Below are positions 1 to 8,955 of a stretch of DNA of 62,546 nucleotides, one piece after another. Source of the DNA: Lentzea tibetensis (GTDB lineage Bacteria; Actinomycetota; Actinomycetes; Mycobacteriales; Pseudonocardiaceae); contig NZ_VOBR01000040.1 in NCBI RefSeq assembly GCF_007845675.1, positions 1 to 62,546 of the forward strand, in the 5' to 3' direction. Every line of letters starts with the position of its first letter. Within the stretch, counting starts at the first letter, position 1. The notes under the pieces are model-generated. The model saw nothing but the letters and a program-made list of their open reading frames with translations, was not told the origin of the DNA and ran no database searches. A program made the translations under genes and the position numbers.

Positions 1-287
1 GCCGGACGACAGATCTTGGGAAAGACACCAGGTCAGTCAAGCCACGAGTCAGACCCACCCAGCAAGGACCACCACACACATCCTCACTGTCAAGGCCCAA
101 TCGCTGCGCCGAAGGCGCGACCCAACCCACGACAGCGAAACACCGAAGCACAGCAAGCATCAGAACCCAGCCCACACGAAACCGGCAGCCAAGCAAAGAC
201 CCGAGCCCCGACGAGAACCGGCAGCCAAGCGAACCCCAACGGGCGGCGAGGCCCAGCCCCAGTGGGCAGCACCCCGCAACCAGGCGC
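1..287. other. Left-edge noncoding stretch
   Basis: I see no credible gene here. The plus-strand open frame crossing it runs antisense into the SARP gene and has no family resemblance. The only structure seen is a 14-bp direct repeat, ACCGGCAGCCAAGC, at 181-194 and 217-230, and a small GCGCC/GGCGC hairpin near 107-119. It is probably the region downstream of the leftward SARP operon. Confidence 0.5.
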
Positions 288-1838
288 CTATCGAGGCATC
301 GCGGACCCCGCCGCCTCACGCGGCGGTGCCAAGCCCAGGTGGATCTCGTCGAGCGGCGCCGAGTCGGCCCTGCGGAGTTGTGCGAGGCTGGCCGACGCGA
401 CTTTCTCGCGGTACCGGTTCCCGCCGAGCCGAGCCAGCCGGATGCTCCGCCGCAGGCAAGCCTCGCCGCGCGCGCGGTCGCCGAGCCCGGCGTGGGCGAC
501 TCCGAGCAGGTGCAGAGCGAAGCTCGCCAGCACCGAAGACCCGACCGACCGGTGGATGTCCAAGCTCTCGGTGCACAGGCGGACGGCGTCGTCGAACCGG
601 CCCCGGCGCACGGCGATCAGCGCGAGGTTGTCCAAGGCGACGCTGCGGTCGGCCAGCGAGACGCAGAGGCCCATGTGCGCATCGGCCAGTTCGGTGGCGG
701 ACGCGTGCATGCCTCGGTCGGCGCGGATCATGCTGAGGTTGTTCAAGGCGCGGGCGGTGCCTGAGGTGTCGCCCAGCATGCGGAACAGGGTCAGGCTGTG
801 GCTCACCTGTGCGTCGGCCTGCACCAGACGGCCGCGCAGGTAGTCGACGCCGCCCAGTTCCAGCAGGCCCTGGGCGGAGGCGTGGTCGTCGTCTCGGGCT
901 GCTGCTGCGGCGGCTAGTTTGCGCAGGTCGTCCCAGTAGCCGCGGCGGTGCATGAAGGCGCGCAGTGAGGTTGCCAAGGAGGCGGCGACGGTCGGGTCGT
1001 CGGAGGCCACGCCTGCGTCGACTATGGCGTGGCGGCGGTGTTCCAGCCAGGTCATCGCCTCGTGGTAGCTGCCGAAACGCCGGCCGGGGTCTCGGCCTGG
1101 GCGCAGTACGCGGTCGGCGTCTTGTACCGGGGCCACGTAGTGGCGGGCCAAGTCTGGTGCGGCCAGTGTGCGGCGGTATGCGCGGTGCAGTTCGGGGCCT
1201 GGCGAGACGCCCAGGTCGGTGGCCAGGGTGCACTTGGCGTCTTCGAAGACAGCCAAGGCCTCGGCCCATTGGCCGCGCTGGTGCAGGGCGGTCATCAGCA
1301 ACGCGCGCAAGCGTTCTCGATACGGGTGAGCGGCCACCAGGCGGGTCAGTTCGGACGTCCAGTCCTCGTCGCGGGACAGGCCGGCGCTCACGCGCTGTTC
1401 CAGCGCGGTCAGGTGCAGGTCGGTCAGGCGGCGGCGCTGGGCTGCCGCGAACGGGCCCGGCACGCCCTCGAGCGGGGTGCCCCGCCACAGTGCCAGCGCG
1501 CCGGTGAAGTCACACCGCGCCAACCGGTCCTCGAACACGGAGACGTCGACCGATGAGGACGGCAGGCGCAGTGAGTAGCCCGCCGGAGTGGAGACGAGCA
1601 CGGTGCCCGCGGTGCGGCGTGCGCGGCCGGGTTCGAGGAGGCGGCGCAGGCGGGCCACGTAGGTGGCGACCAGGTTCGCGGCCGTTGGCGGGACGGCCTC
1701 GCCCCACACGCCGTCGATGATCTCGTCTCTGGGGACGGGCTGGTTCAGGCGCAGTGCGAGCATCGCCAGCACCGCCTGTTGCTTGACGGGGCCCAGGTCC
1801 ACGTCGGCGGTGACCGGGCCCAGCAAGCGCACCCTCAC
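288..1838 (-). CDS. SARP-family transcriptional regulator with TPR tail, no ATPase domain
   Basis: 516-aa activator of the Streptomyces antibiotic regulatory protein type. The N-terminus (MRVRLLGPV, about residues 1-90) is an OmpR-like winged helix. A bacterial transcriptional activation (BTAD) domain follows at about 95-235, containing LGVSPGPELHRAYRRTL. The rest (about 300-490) is helical with TPR-like repeats such as ALNNLSMIRADRG. There is no P-loop, so it is shorter than full AfsR. The GTG start lies inside the stop region of the upstream glycosidase gene (GTGA, 4-nt overlap), so translation is probably coupled. The target is unknown. Such regulators often act on neighbouring genes, and the coupling suggests control of the GH85/CoA-transferase locus. 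Confidence 0.85.
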   Translation of the reverse strand: MRVRLLGPVTADVDLGPVKQQAVLAMLALRLNQPVPRDEIIDGVWGEAVPPTAANLVATYVARLRRLLEPGRARRTAGTVLVSTPAGYSLRLPSSSVDVSVFEDRLARCDFTGALALWRGTPLEGVPGPFAAAQRRRLTDLHLTALEQRVSAGLSRDEDWTSELTRLVAAHPYRERLRALLMTALHQRGQWAEALAVFEDAKCTLATDLGVSPGPELHRAYRRTLAAPDLARHYVAPVQDADRVLRPGRDPGRRFGSYHEAMTWLEHRRHAIVDAGVASDDPTVAASLATSLRAFMHRRGYWDDLRKLAAAAAARDDDHASAQGLLELGGVDYLRGRLVQADAQVSHSLTLFRMLGDTSGTARALNNLSMIRADRGMHASATELADAHMGLCVSLADRSVALDNLALIAVRRGRFDDAVRLCTESLDIHRSVGSSVLASFALHLLGVAHAGLGDRARGEACLRRSIRLARLGGNRYREKVASASLAQLRRADSAPLDEIHLGLAPPREAAGSAMPR

Positions 1839-3745
1839 GTCACGGTGACCGTGGCCGGGCCTGCCGGTACGAACGCCTCGCTGATCGCGACTACTTCCAA
1901 GGTCACGCTCTCACCGGCGGTCTTGGCAACCGCGGGCACGAAGTACGCGTCGTTGGGAGTGCCGCCGAGGAACGTGCGGGAGTTGTCCGCGTTGCGGCGG
2001 TACACGCGGTACTGGCGCGGGCGGATCACGGCGTGGGTCCAGGTCAGGCGGACGGACGCGGTCGAGGCGTTGGTCTGGCTCACCTGCTCGACCCGCACGG
2101 CCGACGCGGGGGCCAGCGGCCGGGGTGCGGTCTCGTGCACGCCGATGCGGCCCACGTAGGTGTTGACGACGCCGCCGGGCAGGACGCGCAGGGAGATCTC
2201 GGTCAGCTCGCGGCCGAAGAACTCCGACAGCGAGAACAGCTTGCGCTGCCAGCCGCCGGTCGACGTGCCCACGTCGAGGATCTGTTGCTGCGTGCCGTAC
2301 TTCACGACCACCTGCAGGCGCGACGGGCCCACCAGGCCGGTGCGGAACACGAGCTCCAGCTGGCTGTAGTGGCCGAGGCGCAACGATGTCGCGTACAGCC
2401 GGATGTCGTTGGCGGCACTGGGGGTTCCGGTGATGCGCAACGAGGTGCCGCCGTCGTAGGGCGTGTCGAAGTCGAGTGACGGGGTGACCTTCGTGCCGGT
2501 CGACGTGACGGTCCAGCGCCACGTCGGCAGCACGTCCTGCAGGCTCAGGTTGTTCCACGCCGACGGTGACAGCACCTGGCCGTCCACCGCGAACTTCCTG
2601 CCGTGGCCGGTGTTGAAGTTCGTGACGAACGGCAGCGTGGTGACCGGGGTCAGCTCGGTGACGTAGTGCGCGATGCCCTTCCACGACGCCGTCGAGTCCG
2701 TGTTGGCCGGGTCGCCGTTGGGGCCGATCCAGAACCTGCTGTCGCGCGTGTAGAAATCGGCCACTCCGGACGACGACTTGAAGGTCCATTCCGGACGGTA
2801 GAAGCCGAGTGACGTCGTGTGCGGCTTGTTCTCCGGGAACACCGAACCCCAGCCGACGCTCGTGTTGTAGCCGTTGGCCTCCACGTCGACGCCGGCGGCC
2901 AGGTCGTACGGGCTGCGGCCCATCGAGCGGGCCAATGCCGCGGAGTTCGTGAGGCCGCCCGAGCTCCACCAGAAGTTCAGGAACATCTCGTGGCTCTGCT
3001 CGAAGAACATCTGGTTCTGCGCGGTCAACGCGTTCTGCCAGCTGACGCTCCCGGAGCGAGTCATCGCGTCGTACCAGATGACCCGCAAGCCGCTCGCCCG
3101 GAGATAGGTCAGGAAGTCGCGCATCTGCGCGGCGAGCGCGGTGTCGCCACCCGAGGTCTCCTGGTTCACGAACCAGCCGTCGAAGCCGTGGTGCTTCGCG
3201 ACCTCGATCATCTTGTCGGCCACGGGGAAGCGGTTGCCGGAGCGCTGCACGAACTCGCGGACCCACTCGATCCGGCCGCCGTACGCGACGGGCGGGAGGA
3301 AGACGTTGCCGATCACGCGCACGCCGTTGCGGTGCGCCGCGTCGGTGACGGTCGGGTTCGGCGCGAGGATCAGGCCCTCGGACGCCGAGCCGCCCCAGAA
3401 CACCAGCTCGTCGATGTACTGCCAGTAGTTCGTGGCGTAGTAGTTCACGTCCAGCGCGCCCTGCGCGGGGTTGCCGCTTGTCGGCGCGTACGCGACGAGC
3501 GCCTGCACGCGGGCCTCACCCGCGTGGGCGTGCGCGTTGGCCGGGCGCAGCGGCACCGCGCGGCGAGCCAGCGGCACCGACGCACGGTTGTAGCGCGCGT
3601 CGCGATCGGTGCTGGGATCCCAGCTGAGCAGGGTCTGGGGATGCCAGTAGGAGGCGTACGGCTGGGCCGTGGCGCTCGCCTCCGGGAGCAGTGACGCCAG
3701 GGCGGTCGTCGCGCCCAGTACCAGGAACTCTCGCCTCGTGGTCAC
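1835..3745 (-). CDS. Secreted GH85 endo-beta-N-acetylglucosaminidase (ENGase)
   Basis: 636-aa glycosidase expected to cleave the chitobiose core of N-glycans. The GTG start is chosen because it gives a twin-arginine signal, TTRREFLVLGATTALASLLP, at residues 2-21; the longer open frame upstream has no such logic. The GH85 barrel carries the diagnostic GWFVNQET at 190-197. Glu196 would be the acid/base, and Asn194 orients the substrate 2-acetamido group, as in family members such as Endo-A and Endo-M. The C-terminal ~200 residues look like beta-sandwich and Fn3-like modules. It follows the CoA-transferase gene by 26 nt and overlaps the SARP gene by 4 nt. The likely role is deglycosylating glycoproteins outside the cell. 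Confidence 0.88.
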   Translation of the reverse strand: MTTRREFLVLGATTALASLLPEASATAQPYASYWHPQTLLSWDPSTDRDARYNRASVPLARRAVPLRPANAHAHAGEARVQALVAYAPTSGNPAQGALDVNYYATNYWQYIDELVFWGGSASEGLILAPNPTVTDAAHRNGVRVIGNVFLPPVAYGGRIEWVREFVQRSGNRFPVADKMIEVAKHHGFDGWFVNQETSGGDTALAAQMRDFLTYLRASGLRVIWYDAMTRSGSVSWQNALTAQNQMFFEQSHEMFLNFWWSSGGLTNSAALARSMGRSPYDLAAGVDVEANGYNTSVGWGSVFPENKPHTTSLGFYRPEWTFKSSSGVADFYTRDSRFWIGPNGDPANTDSTASWKGIAHYVTELTPVTTLPFVTNFNTGHGRKFAVDGQVLSPSAWNNLSLQDVLPTWRWTVTSTGTKVTPSLDFDTPYDGGTSLRITGTPSAANDIRLYATSLRLGHYSQLELVFRTGLVGPSRLQVVVKYGTQQQILDVGTSTGGWQRKLFSLSEFFGRELTEISLRVLPGGVVNTYVGRIGVHETAPRPLAPASAVRVEQVSQTNASTASVRLTWTHAVIRPRQYRVYRRNADNSRTFLGGTPNDAYFVPAVAKTAGESVTLEVVAISEAFVPAGPATVTVT

Positions 3746-3771
3746 GGAGCAGAGCCTGATGTCTAGACCAA

Positions 3772-4938
3772 TCAGTCGGGTACCGCTACTGCGGTGACCC
3801 CGTCGGTCGACAGTTGACCGATCTGCTGCTCTGTGTAACCGAGCTCGGCCAGCACCTCCGCGTTGTGCTCGCCGACGGTCGGGGCGTGCCTCCGAACGGA
3901 CGCAGGGGTTTCGGAGAACTGGACGGGCGGTGGCACGACCCGGATCGTGCCCTCGGTCGGATGCTCCGCGGTGTCCAGTTGAGATGCCGCCTCCTCCAGC
4001 GACACGACCCGGCCGAACGGAATGCTGCGCGAGGAGCACAGCGCCTCCCACTCGTCGGTGGTGCGCTCGACGGTCAGCTTCTCGACGGCGTCGTAGAACT
4101 CCTCGAAGTGCTCGTACAGCACGTCGCTGGAGAGGAACCGCGGATCAGCGGCCAGGTCGGGGCGGCCGGCGACGTCGAAGAAGTCCGCGACGTTGAGCGG
4201 GCCGTACATGGCGATGCACGCCAGGCCGTCCTTCGTGCGCACCGCGCGGTGGTTGGGCGCCAGCGAGCGCGGGAAGCCGATCGGGCCGTGCTCCGGCGAG
4301 AACGTCGCGCCGCCCAGGTGCTCGACCAGGTTGAACGACAGCATCGTGTCCGTCATCGGCACCTCGACGTGCTGGCCGCGCCCGCTGCGAGACCGGTGCA
4401 TCAACGCCGCCAGCACGGAGTACGCGATGGTCAGCGAGCTGACCTTGTCCGCGAGCACGGTCGGCACGTAGTCGGGGGAGCCGGTGGCGCGGCGCATCAG
4501 GTCGACCGTGCCGGACGCGCCCTGCACGATCTCGTCGTACGCGGCGCGGTCGCGCAACGCGCCGCTGAACCCCTGCGCCGAGCAGTACACGAGCCGCGGC
4601 GCGTCGAGCTGGGAGTACGACAGGCCCAGTCGCGTCAACGCCTGCGGCCGCATGTTCGTGACCAGCACGTCCGCGCCGGCGATGAGCTTGAGCATCACCT
4701 CGAGGCCGCGCGGGTCCTTCAGGTCGAGCGCGACCGAGCGCTTGTTCCGGTTCAGCCCGAGCGTCAGCGAGCTCATGCCGGCGTTCCGGTACGGGGGAGG
4801 GACGCGCAGCGTGTCGCCGGTCGGCGGCTCGACCTTGATGACGTCGGCGCCGAGGTCGCCGAGTATCTGGGTCGCGTACGGCCCCATCACCACGGTCGAG
4901 AAGTCGATCACACGGATGTCGTCCAACGGTCCCGTCAT
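3772..4938 (-). CDS. CaiB/BaiF (family III) CoA-transferase
   Basis: 388-aa family III CoA-transferase that moves CoA between carboxylic acids; the substrate cannot be read from sequence. The N-terminal nucleotide-binding half shows [17 protein letters not shown] and [13 protein letters not shown] (about 30-42). The expected catalytic aspartate is Asp164 in VLADKVSS, and the family's [13 protein letters not shown] segment follows. The start is the ATG of MTGPLDD, which begins the conserved domain; upstream in-frame residues run into the promoter region. It is divergent from the cutinase gene across 94 bp, so it could handle an acid released outside the cell, but this is inference. Confidence 0.88.
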   Translation of the reverse strand: MTGPLDDIRVIDFSTVVMGPYATQILGDLGADVIKVEPPTGDTLRVPPPYRNAGMSSLTLGLNRNKRSVALDLKDPRGLEVMLKLIAGADVLVTNMRPQALTRLGLSYSQLDAPRLVYCSAQGFSGALRDRAAYDEIVQGASGTVDLMRRATGSPDYVPTVLADKVSSLTIAYSVLAALMHRSRSGRGQHVEVPMTDTMLSFNLVEHLGGATFSPEHGPIGFPRSLAPNHRAVRTKDGLACIAMYGPLNVADFFDVAGRPDLAADPRFLSSDVLYEHFEEFYDAVEKLTVERTTDEWEALCSSRSIPFGRVVSLEEAASQLDTAEHPTEGTIRVVPPPVQFSETPASVRRHAPTVGEHNAEVLAELGYTEQQIGQLSTDGVTAVAVPD

Positions 4939-4967
4939 GTTCAAGAAACTTAGCTTCCCGATGGTAT

Positions 4968-4985
4968 CGAAACGCGCTAGTTTCG
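4968..4985. promoter_or_regulatory. Palindromic operator candidate between CoA-transferase and cutinase
   Basis: The sequence CGAAAC-N6-GTTTCG forms a perfect 6-bp inverted repeat in the 94-bp divergent intergenic region. Size and symmetry resemble TetR-family operators, but no TetR gene is in the window, so the regulator is unknown. Confidence 0.4.
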
Positions 4986-5032
4986 CCTTGCCGCCGAACT
5001 TGGTTCCCCTGCAACCAATAGAGGTGTACATC

Positions 5033-5884
5033 GTGGTGCACAAGAAGGCGCTTGTACTCGCCCTTGCCCTGGCGTTGGCCCCGCTCCCGGCCAACGCGGC
5101 AGCCAACCCCTACGAACGCGGTCCGGCTCCCACGACCGCTGTGCTCGAAGCCGCACGCGGCCCGTTCGCGACCACGTCGGCCGCCATCGCCAGGACCAGC
5201 TCCTTCGGCGGCGGCACCGTCTACTACCCGACCGACACCAGCCAGGGCACCTTCGGCGCCGTGGCGATCTCCCCCGGCTTCTCGGCGACGCAGAGCAGTG
5301 TCGCCTGGTACGGCCCCCGGCTCGCCTCGCACGGGTTCGTGGTCGTCACCATCAACACCCTGTCCGGCTGGGACGACCCGGACAGCCGCGCCAGGCAGCT
5401 GCTCGCGGCGCTCGACTACCTCACCAACACCCACGCGGTCCGCACCCGGATCGACAAGACCCGCCTCGGCGTGATGGGGCACTCGATGGGCGGCGGTGGC
5501 GCGTTGCGCGCCTCGGTCAGCAGGCCGTCGCTGCAGGCGGCGATCCCCCTCGCACCGTGGCACAACACCAAGAACTGGTCGAGCGACGGCGTCCCGACGC
5601 TGATCGTCGGCGCGGAGAACGACACGGTCGCGCCGGTCAACCAGCACGCCGAACCGTTCTACACCTCGATCACCGGCGCGCCGGACAAGGCGTACCTGGA
5701 GCTCAACAACGCAGGCCACTCGGCGCCGAGCAGCGAGGGCCCGAACGTCACCGTCGGCAAGTTCAGCGTCGCGTGGCTGAAGCGGTTCATCGACAACGAC
5801 ACCCGCTACGAGCAGTTCCTCTGCCCGGCGCCACGCCCCGACACCCGCATCAACGAGTACCGCGACACCTGCCCGCACTCCTGA
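5033..5884 (+). CDS. Secreted cutinase / polyester hydrolase (PETase-like alpha/beta hydrolase)
   Basis: 283-aa secreted esterase closely resembling actinomycete cutinases (TfCut2, LCC) and IsPETase. A signal peptide ends near ANA (20-22) and the mature protein begins ANPYERGP. Catalytic residues are Ser151 in GHSMGGGG, Asp197 in ENDTVAP and His229 in AGHSAP. The oxyanion loop is PGFSA (81-85) and the subsite Trp is Trp176. A conserved C-terminal cysteine pair flanks INEYRDT. GAGG at 5021-5024 favours the GTG start at 5033; GTG at 5036 is possible. Unlike most cutinases, the catalytic His is followed by Ser, not Phe, as in IsPETase Ser238. The second IsPETase disulfide is absent. Natural substrates are probably cutin or other polyesters and triglycerides. 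Confidence 0.93.
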   Translation: MVHKKALVLALALALAPLPANAAANPYERGPAPTTAVLEAARGPFATTSAAIARTSSFGGGTVYYPTDTSQGTFGAVAISPGFSATQSSVAWYGPRLASHGFVVVTINTLSGWDDPDSRARQLLAALDYLTNTHAVRTRIDKTRLGVMGHSMGGGGALRASVSRPSLQAAIPLAPWHNTKNWSSDGVPTLIVGAENDTVAPVNQHAEPFYTSITGAPDKAYLELNNAGHSAPSSEGPNVTVGKFSVAWLKRFIDNDTRYEQFLCPAPRPDTRINEYRDTCPHS

Positions 5885-5893
5885 CGGCCATGA

Positions 5894-5924
5894 CCGGGAA
5901 CGCACGCGTGTCGTGCGTTCCCGG
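5894..5924 (+). terminator. Strong hairpin terminator after the cutinase gene
   Basis: A perfect 13-bp inverted repeat (CCGGGAACGCACG and its complement) encloses a 5-nt loop, 10 nt after the stop codon. There is no U-tract, as is usual in actinobacteria. Confidence 0.75.
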
Positions 5925-5960
5925 CCCATGAATGGGACGTTCGGGCGCAGACTGTGAGGC

Positions 5961-8399
5961 GTGCGCGAGCGGTTTGTGGGCAGAACGCGGGAGCTCGAGA
6001 CGTTGCGGGCGGCCCGCAACCGGGTCGTGCTCGTCGTCGGCGAGGCGGGGATCGGCAAGTCGACGCTGGTCGGGCAGGTGCCCGGCATCGTCGGCAGGGC
6101 CGTCGCGGACGAGGGAGCGCCGGACTTCTGGCCGTGGCTGCGCGTGCTCGACGGCGCGGGACTGAGCCGCGAGCTGCTCGACGTCGACCCGCTGCCCGGC
6201 GAGTCACGGGCCTCCGCCCGGTTCCGCGCGATCGCCCGGTGCGCGGACGAGCTGCGCCGCACCGAGACCACCATCGTCCTCGAGGACCTGCACTGGGCCG
6301 ACGAGGCGTCGACCAGGCTGCTGCGGCACCTGTCCGCCGAGGACAGTCCGACGATCATCGCCACCAGCCGCGAGGTCATCGACCTCCCGAACGCCGACGT
6401 CATCCGGCTCGGCCCGCTCAGCCTCACCGATGTCGCCGAGTACGCCGGACCCGCGAAGGCCGAGGAACTCCTGCGCCGCAGCGGTGGCAACCCCCTGTAC
6501 CTGCGGCTGCTGTCCACAACGGACGCCGGTGACGCCGAGCTGGCGCACCTCGTGCAGGCGCGGCTCGCCCCGCTCAGCACGCCGTGCCGGAACCTCCTCG
6601 AACGCGCATCCGTCGTCGGTGAAGACGTCGACCTCGGCCTCGTCGACGCCGAAGGGCTCGACGAGGCGATCGCCGCCGGCCTGCTCGCCGACGATCCCGA
6701 CGCACCGCACAGCGTCCGCTGGTCGCACGCGCTGCTGCGCGAAGCCGTCTACGACGCGCTGCCCAGGCGGCAGCGGATCGACACCCACCGGGACCTCGCG
6801 GCGAAGACCAGCGGCACCGACCGCGCCCGGCACCTGCTGCGCGGCGGCGGCCGGCAGGAAGCTCTCCGCGCGTGCCAGGACGTCGGCTGGTTCGAACGCG
6901 CACTGCCGCTCGCCGAGACCGACGCCGACCGCGCCGAGCTGCACCTCGCCATCGCCGACCAGGCGTACCAGGAAGGCCTGGCGAAGAAGGCGCTCGACCA
7001 CTGCGCCCAAGCCGCCGACCTCGGCGACACGGACGCCATCGCGCGCGCCGCGGTCGTCGTGCGCGGCGTGCAGGGTGACGCGGTCGGACCGATCGCGAAC
7101 CTGTGCGCCCGCGCCCGCGAGCGGCTGGGGGACGAGGACAGCGCGCGGCACGCCAAGGTGCTGGCGCAGCACGCGACCGTGCTCGCGGAGCAACGCGGCC
7201 GCGCGCACATCACGCCGCTGAGCGCGCGAGCGCTGGCCATGGCCGAACGGTCGGGCGACACCGAGGCGCTCATGCTCGCCATGCAGGCCAGGCAGCTGCT
7301 CGCGGACGTCCCGGAACAGCTCGCGCTGGGCACCCGCATGGTCGCCACCGGCAGGCCGGAGGCCGCGCTGTGGGGCCACACCTGGCGCATCGACGCGGCG
7401 TACCGGCTGGGCGCGATCGACCAGGTCGACGTCGAGATCACCGAGGTGGCCGGGCTCGCAGACCGCATGCGCTGGCCGCTGGCCCGCTGGCACGTGCTGC
7501 GCGCCAAGGCGTCGCGCGCGGAGCTCATCGGTCGCTTCGCGGAGTCGGAACGGCTGATGGCCGAGTGCTTCGAGATCGCCAAGACGCTCGAGGACGTCTC
7601 GACGGTCGGCCTCTACTACTCGTTCATGCAGCAGCTCACCCGGTTCACCGGCAGGCTCGACGAGTACCCGATCCCGGACTGGATCCTGACGCTCGCCGTG
7701 GACCACCCGATCTTCCTCTCGGCGACGGCGCAGATCCGCGCCTCGACCGGCGACCGCGACGGCGCGCTGATCCTGTACGAGCGGCTGCTCCCGATGATCC
7801 CCGGCATGCCGGACGAGCTGCGCTGGCCGTCGACCGGGGTGTTCACCGCGCAGACCGCGGTGCTGCTGGGGGACCTGGAGAACGCGGCGGTCCTCTACGA
7901 CATGCTGCTGCCGCTCGGCGCGTACTACGCGAACCAGGCGCCGGGCTGCGACGGTGCGATCAACCGCACGCTCGGCGTGGTCGCGGCCGCGCTCGGCAGG
8001 CACGACGTCGCGGAGCGGCACCTCACGGACGCGATCGCGATGGAGAAGCGCATCGGTGCCCTGCCCTACCTCGCGCTCGCCCAGTTCGAGCTGGCCAAGA
8101 TCAGCCAACGGCCCGATGAGCTGTTGGAGTCGGCACTGCACCTCGCCCGCCGCCTCGGCATGAAGCCGCTCGTGGCCCAGATCGAGGCGCGGACGGCGAT
8201 CCCGCTCACCGCGCGCGAGAAGGAGATCGCGCTGTTCGTCGCCGACGGCCTCGCGAACAGGACCATCGCCGAACGCCTCGTGCTCTCCGAGCGCACGGTC
8301 GAGACGCACGTGCGGAACCTGCTGCTCAAGCTGGGGCTGGAGAACCGCACCCAGGTCGCGGGCTGGGTAGTACGTAGTGGACTTACGTGGTCGCACTGA
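5961..8399 (+). CDS. LuxR-family regulator with AAA-type ATPase domain (LAL-like)
   Basis: 812-aa signal-transduction regulator. It begins RERFVGRTRELE and has a Walker A GEAGIGKST at 27-35 and a Walker B-like VLEDLHWADE near 110. A long helical TPR-like middle follows. The C-terminal ~65 residues are a LuxR helix-turn-helix (LTAREKEIALFVADGLANRT, then ERTVETHVRNLL). This is the LAL/MalT-like layout in compact form. The GTG start is the first codon of the ATPase family signature; the GAGG next to it is too close to be an ideal ribosome site. The gene is isolated between a terminator and a small unknown gene, so the target is not evident. Confidence 0.88.
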   Translation: MRERFVGRTRELETLRAARNRVVLVVGEAGIGKSTLVGQVPGIVGRAVADEGAPDFWPWLRVLDGAGLSRELLDVDPLPGESRASARFRAIARCADELRRTETTIVLEDLHWADEASTRLLRHLSAEDSPTIIATSREVIDLPNADVIRLGPLSLTDVAEYAGPAKAEELLRRSGGNPLYLRLLSTTDAGDAELAHLVQARLAPLSTPCRNLLERASVVGEDVDLGLVDAEGLDEAIAAGLLADDPDAPHSVRWSHALLREAVYDALPRRQRIDTHRDLAAKTSGTDRARHLLRGGGRQEALRACQDVGWFERALPLAETDADRAELHLAIADQAYQEGLAKKALDHCAQAADLGDTDAIARAAVVVRGVQGDAVGPIANLCARARERLGDEDSARHAKVLAQHATVLAEQRGRAHITPLSARALAMAERSGDTEALMLAMQARQLLADVPEQLALGTRMVATGRPEAALWGHTWRIDAAYRLGAIDQVDVEITEVAGLADRMRWPLARWHVLRAKASRAELIGRFAESERLMAECFEIAKTLEDVSTVGLYYSFMQQLTRFTGRLDEYPIPDWILTLAVDHPIFLSATAQIRASTGDRDGALILYERLLPMIPGMPDELRWPSTGVFTAQTAVLLGDLENAAVLYDMLLPLGAYYANQAPGCDGAINRTLGVVAAALGRHDVAERHLTDAIAMEKRIGALPYLALAQFELAKISQRPDELLESALHLARRLGMKPLVAQIEARTAIPLTAREKEIALFVADGLANRTIAERLVLSERTVETHVRNLLLKLGLENRTQVAGWVVRSGLTWSH

Positions 8400-8434
8400 C
8401 GTCCAGGTGCCGCGAAAACCAGAGCATTCTCGGC

Positions 8435-8911
8435 ATGTACGCAACCATCGCAGACATCGCGCAGATTCCGGACGGTGCCCACCGCCTCGAGCAGGTGGGT
8501 ACGGGAACCAAGGCGGTACTCGCCTTCTGGGAAACCGAGCAGGACGCCAAGGAGGCGAGCGACCAGGTCTACGAGGTCGAGGACTCCTGGACCGGGCCGT
8601 CGGTCGACGACGCCCCCGTCACGTGCGTGCTGCTGCACTTCGACGGACCGGTGAGCCAGGCTCGCTGGGACGCCGGGAAGTACGCGCACGAGCACCGCAT
8701 CAAGCCGCTGCTCCGCGGCTTCGACGGGTACGTGCGGGGATACACCCTGGTGGACGCCGTGAAGCGGTCGCTCGTCGTCGTCGGCCTCGGCACCTCGTTC
8801 GAGAAGACCGAGGAGATCGGCAAGGCCGTCAACTCCATGGAGCTGCTGCCGGAGGAGGACCCGGCCACGCTCCAGGGCTGCGACCGCATGGAGCTCTACC
8901 GCGTCAACTGA
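8435..8911 (+). CDS. Small protein of unknown function
   Basis: 158-aa cytoplasmic protein I do not recognise. The start is set at the ATG of MYATIADIAQ; a GTG at 8387, overlapping the LuxR gene, would add 16 residues of poorer character. Two similar halves, each with a short strand-rich segment (KAVLAFWETEQDAKE and RSLVVVGLGTSFEKTEE), suggest a ferredoxin-like or antibiotic-monooxygenase/EthD-like alpha+beta fold. That is inference only. It follows the regulator directly and may be co-transcribed with it. Confidence 0.6.
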   Translation: MYATIADIAQIPDGAHRLEQVGTGTKAVLAFWETEQDAKEASDQVYEVEDSWTGPSVDDAPVTCVLLHFDGPVSQARWDAGKYAHEHRIKPLLRGFDGYVRGYTLVDAVKRSLVVVGLGTSFEKTEEIGKAVNSMELLPEEDPATLQGCDRMELYRVN

Positions 8912-8917
8912 GCGGGT

Positions 8918-8951
8918 CGTCGGGGGCACCCCGGTGAGGGCGCCCCCGACG
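8918..8951. terminator. Bidirectional terminator between convergent genes
   Basis: Perfect 10-bp stem CGTCGGGGGC / GCCCCCGACG with a 14-nt G/C-rich loop, lying in the 44 bp between two converging genes. Confidence 0.7.
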
Positions 8952-8955
8952 GCTT

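Noticed and set aside
16-843. Long plus-strand open frame at the left edge
   Set aside because: It is antisense to the SARP gene, its product is Arg/Ser/Pro-rich with no family features, and such frames are common opposite high-GC genes.
288-1838. SARP gene as marker of an antibiotic biosynthetic cluster
   Set aside because: No PKS, NRPS, terpene or RiPP core genes were found anywhere in the window; the coupled partner is a glycosidase.
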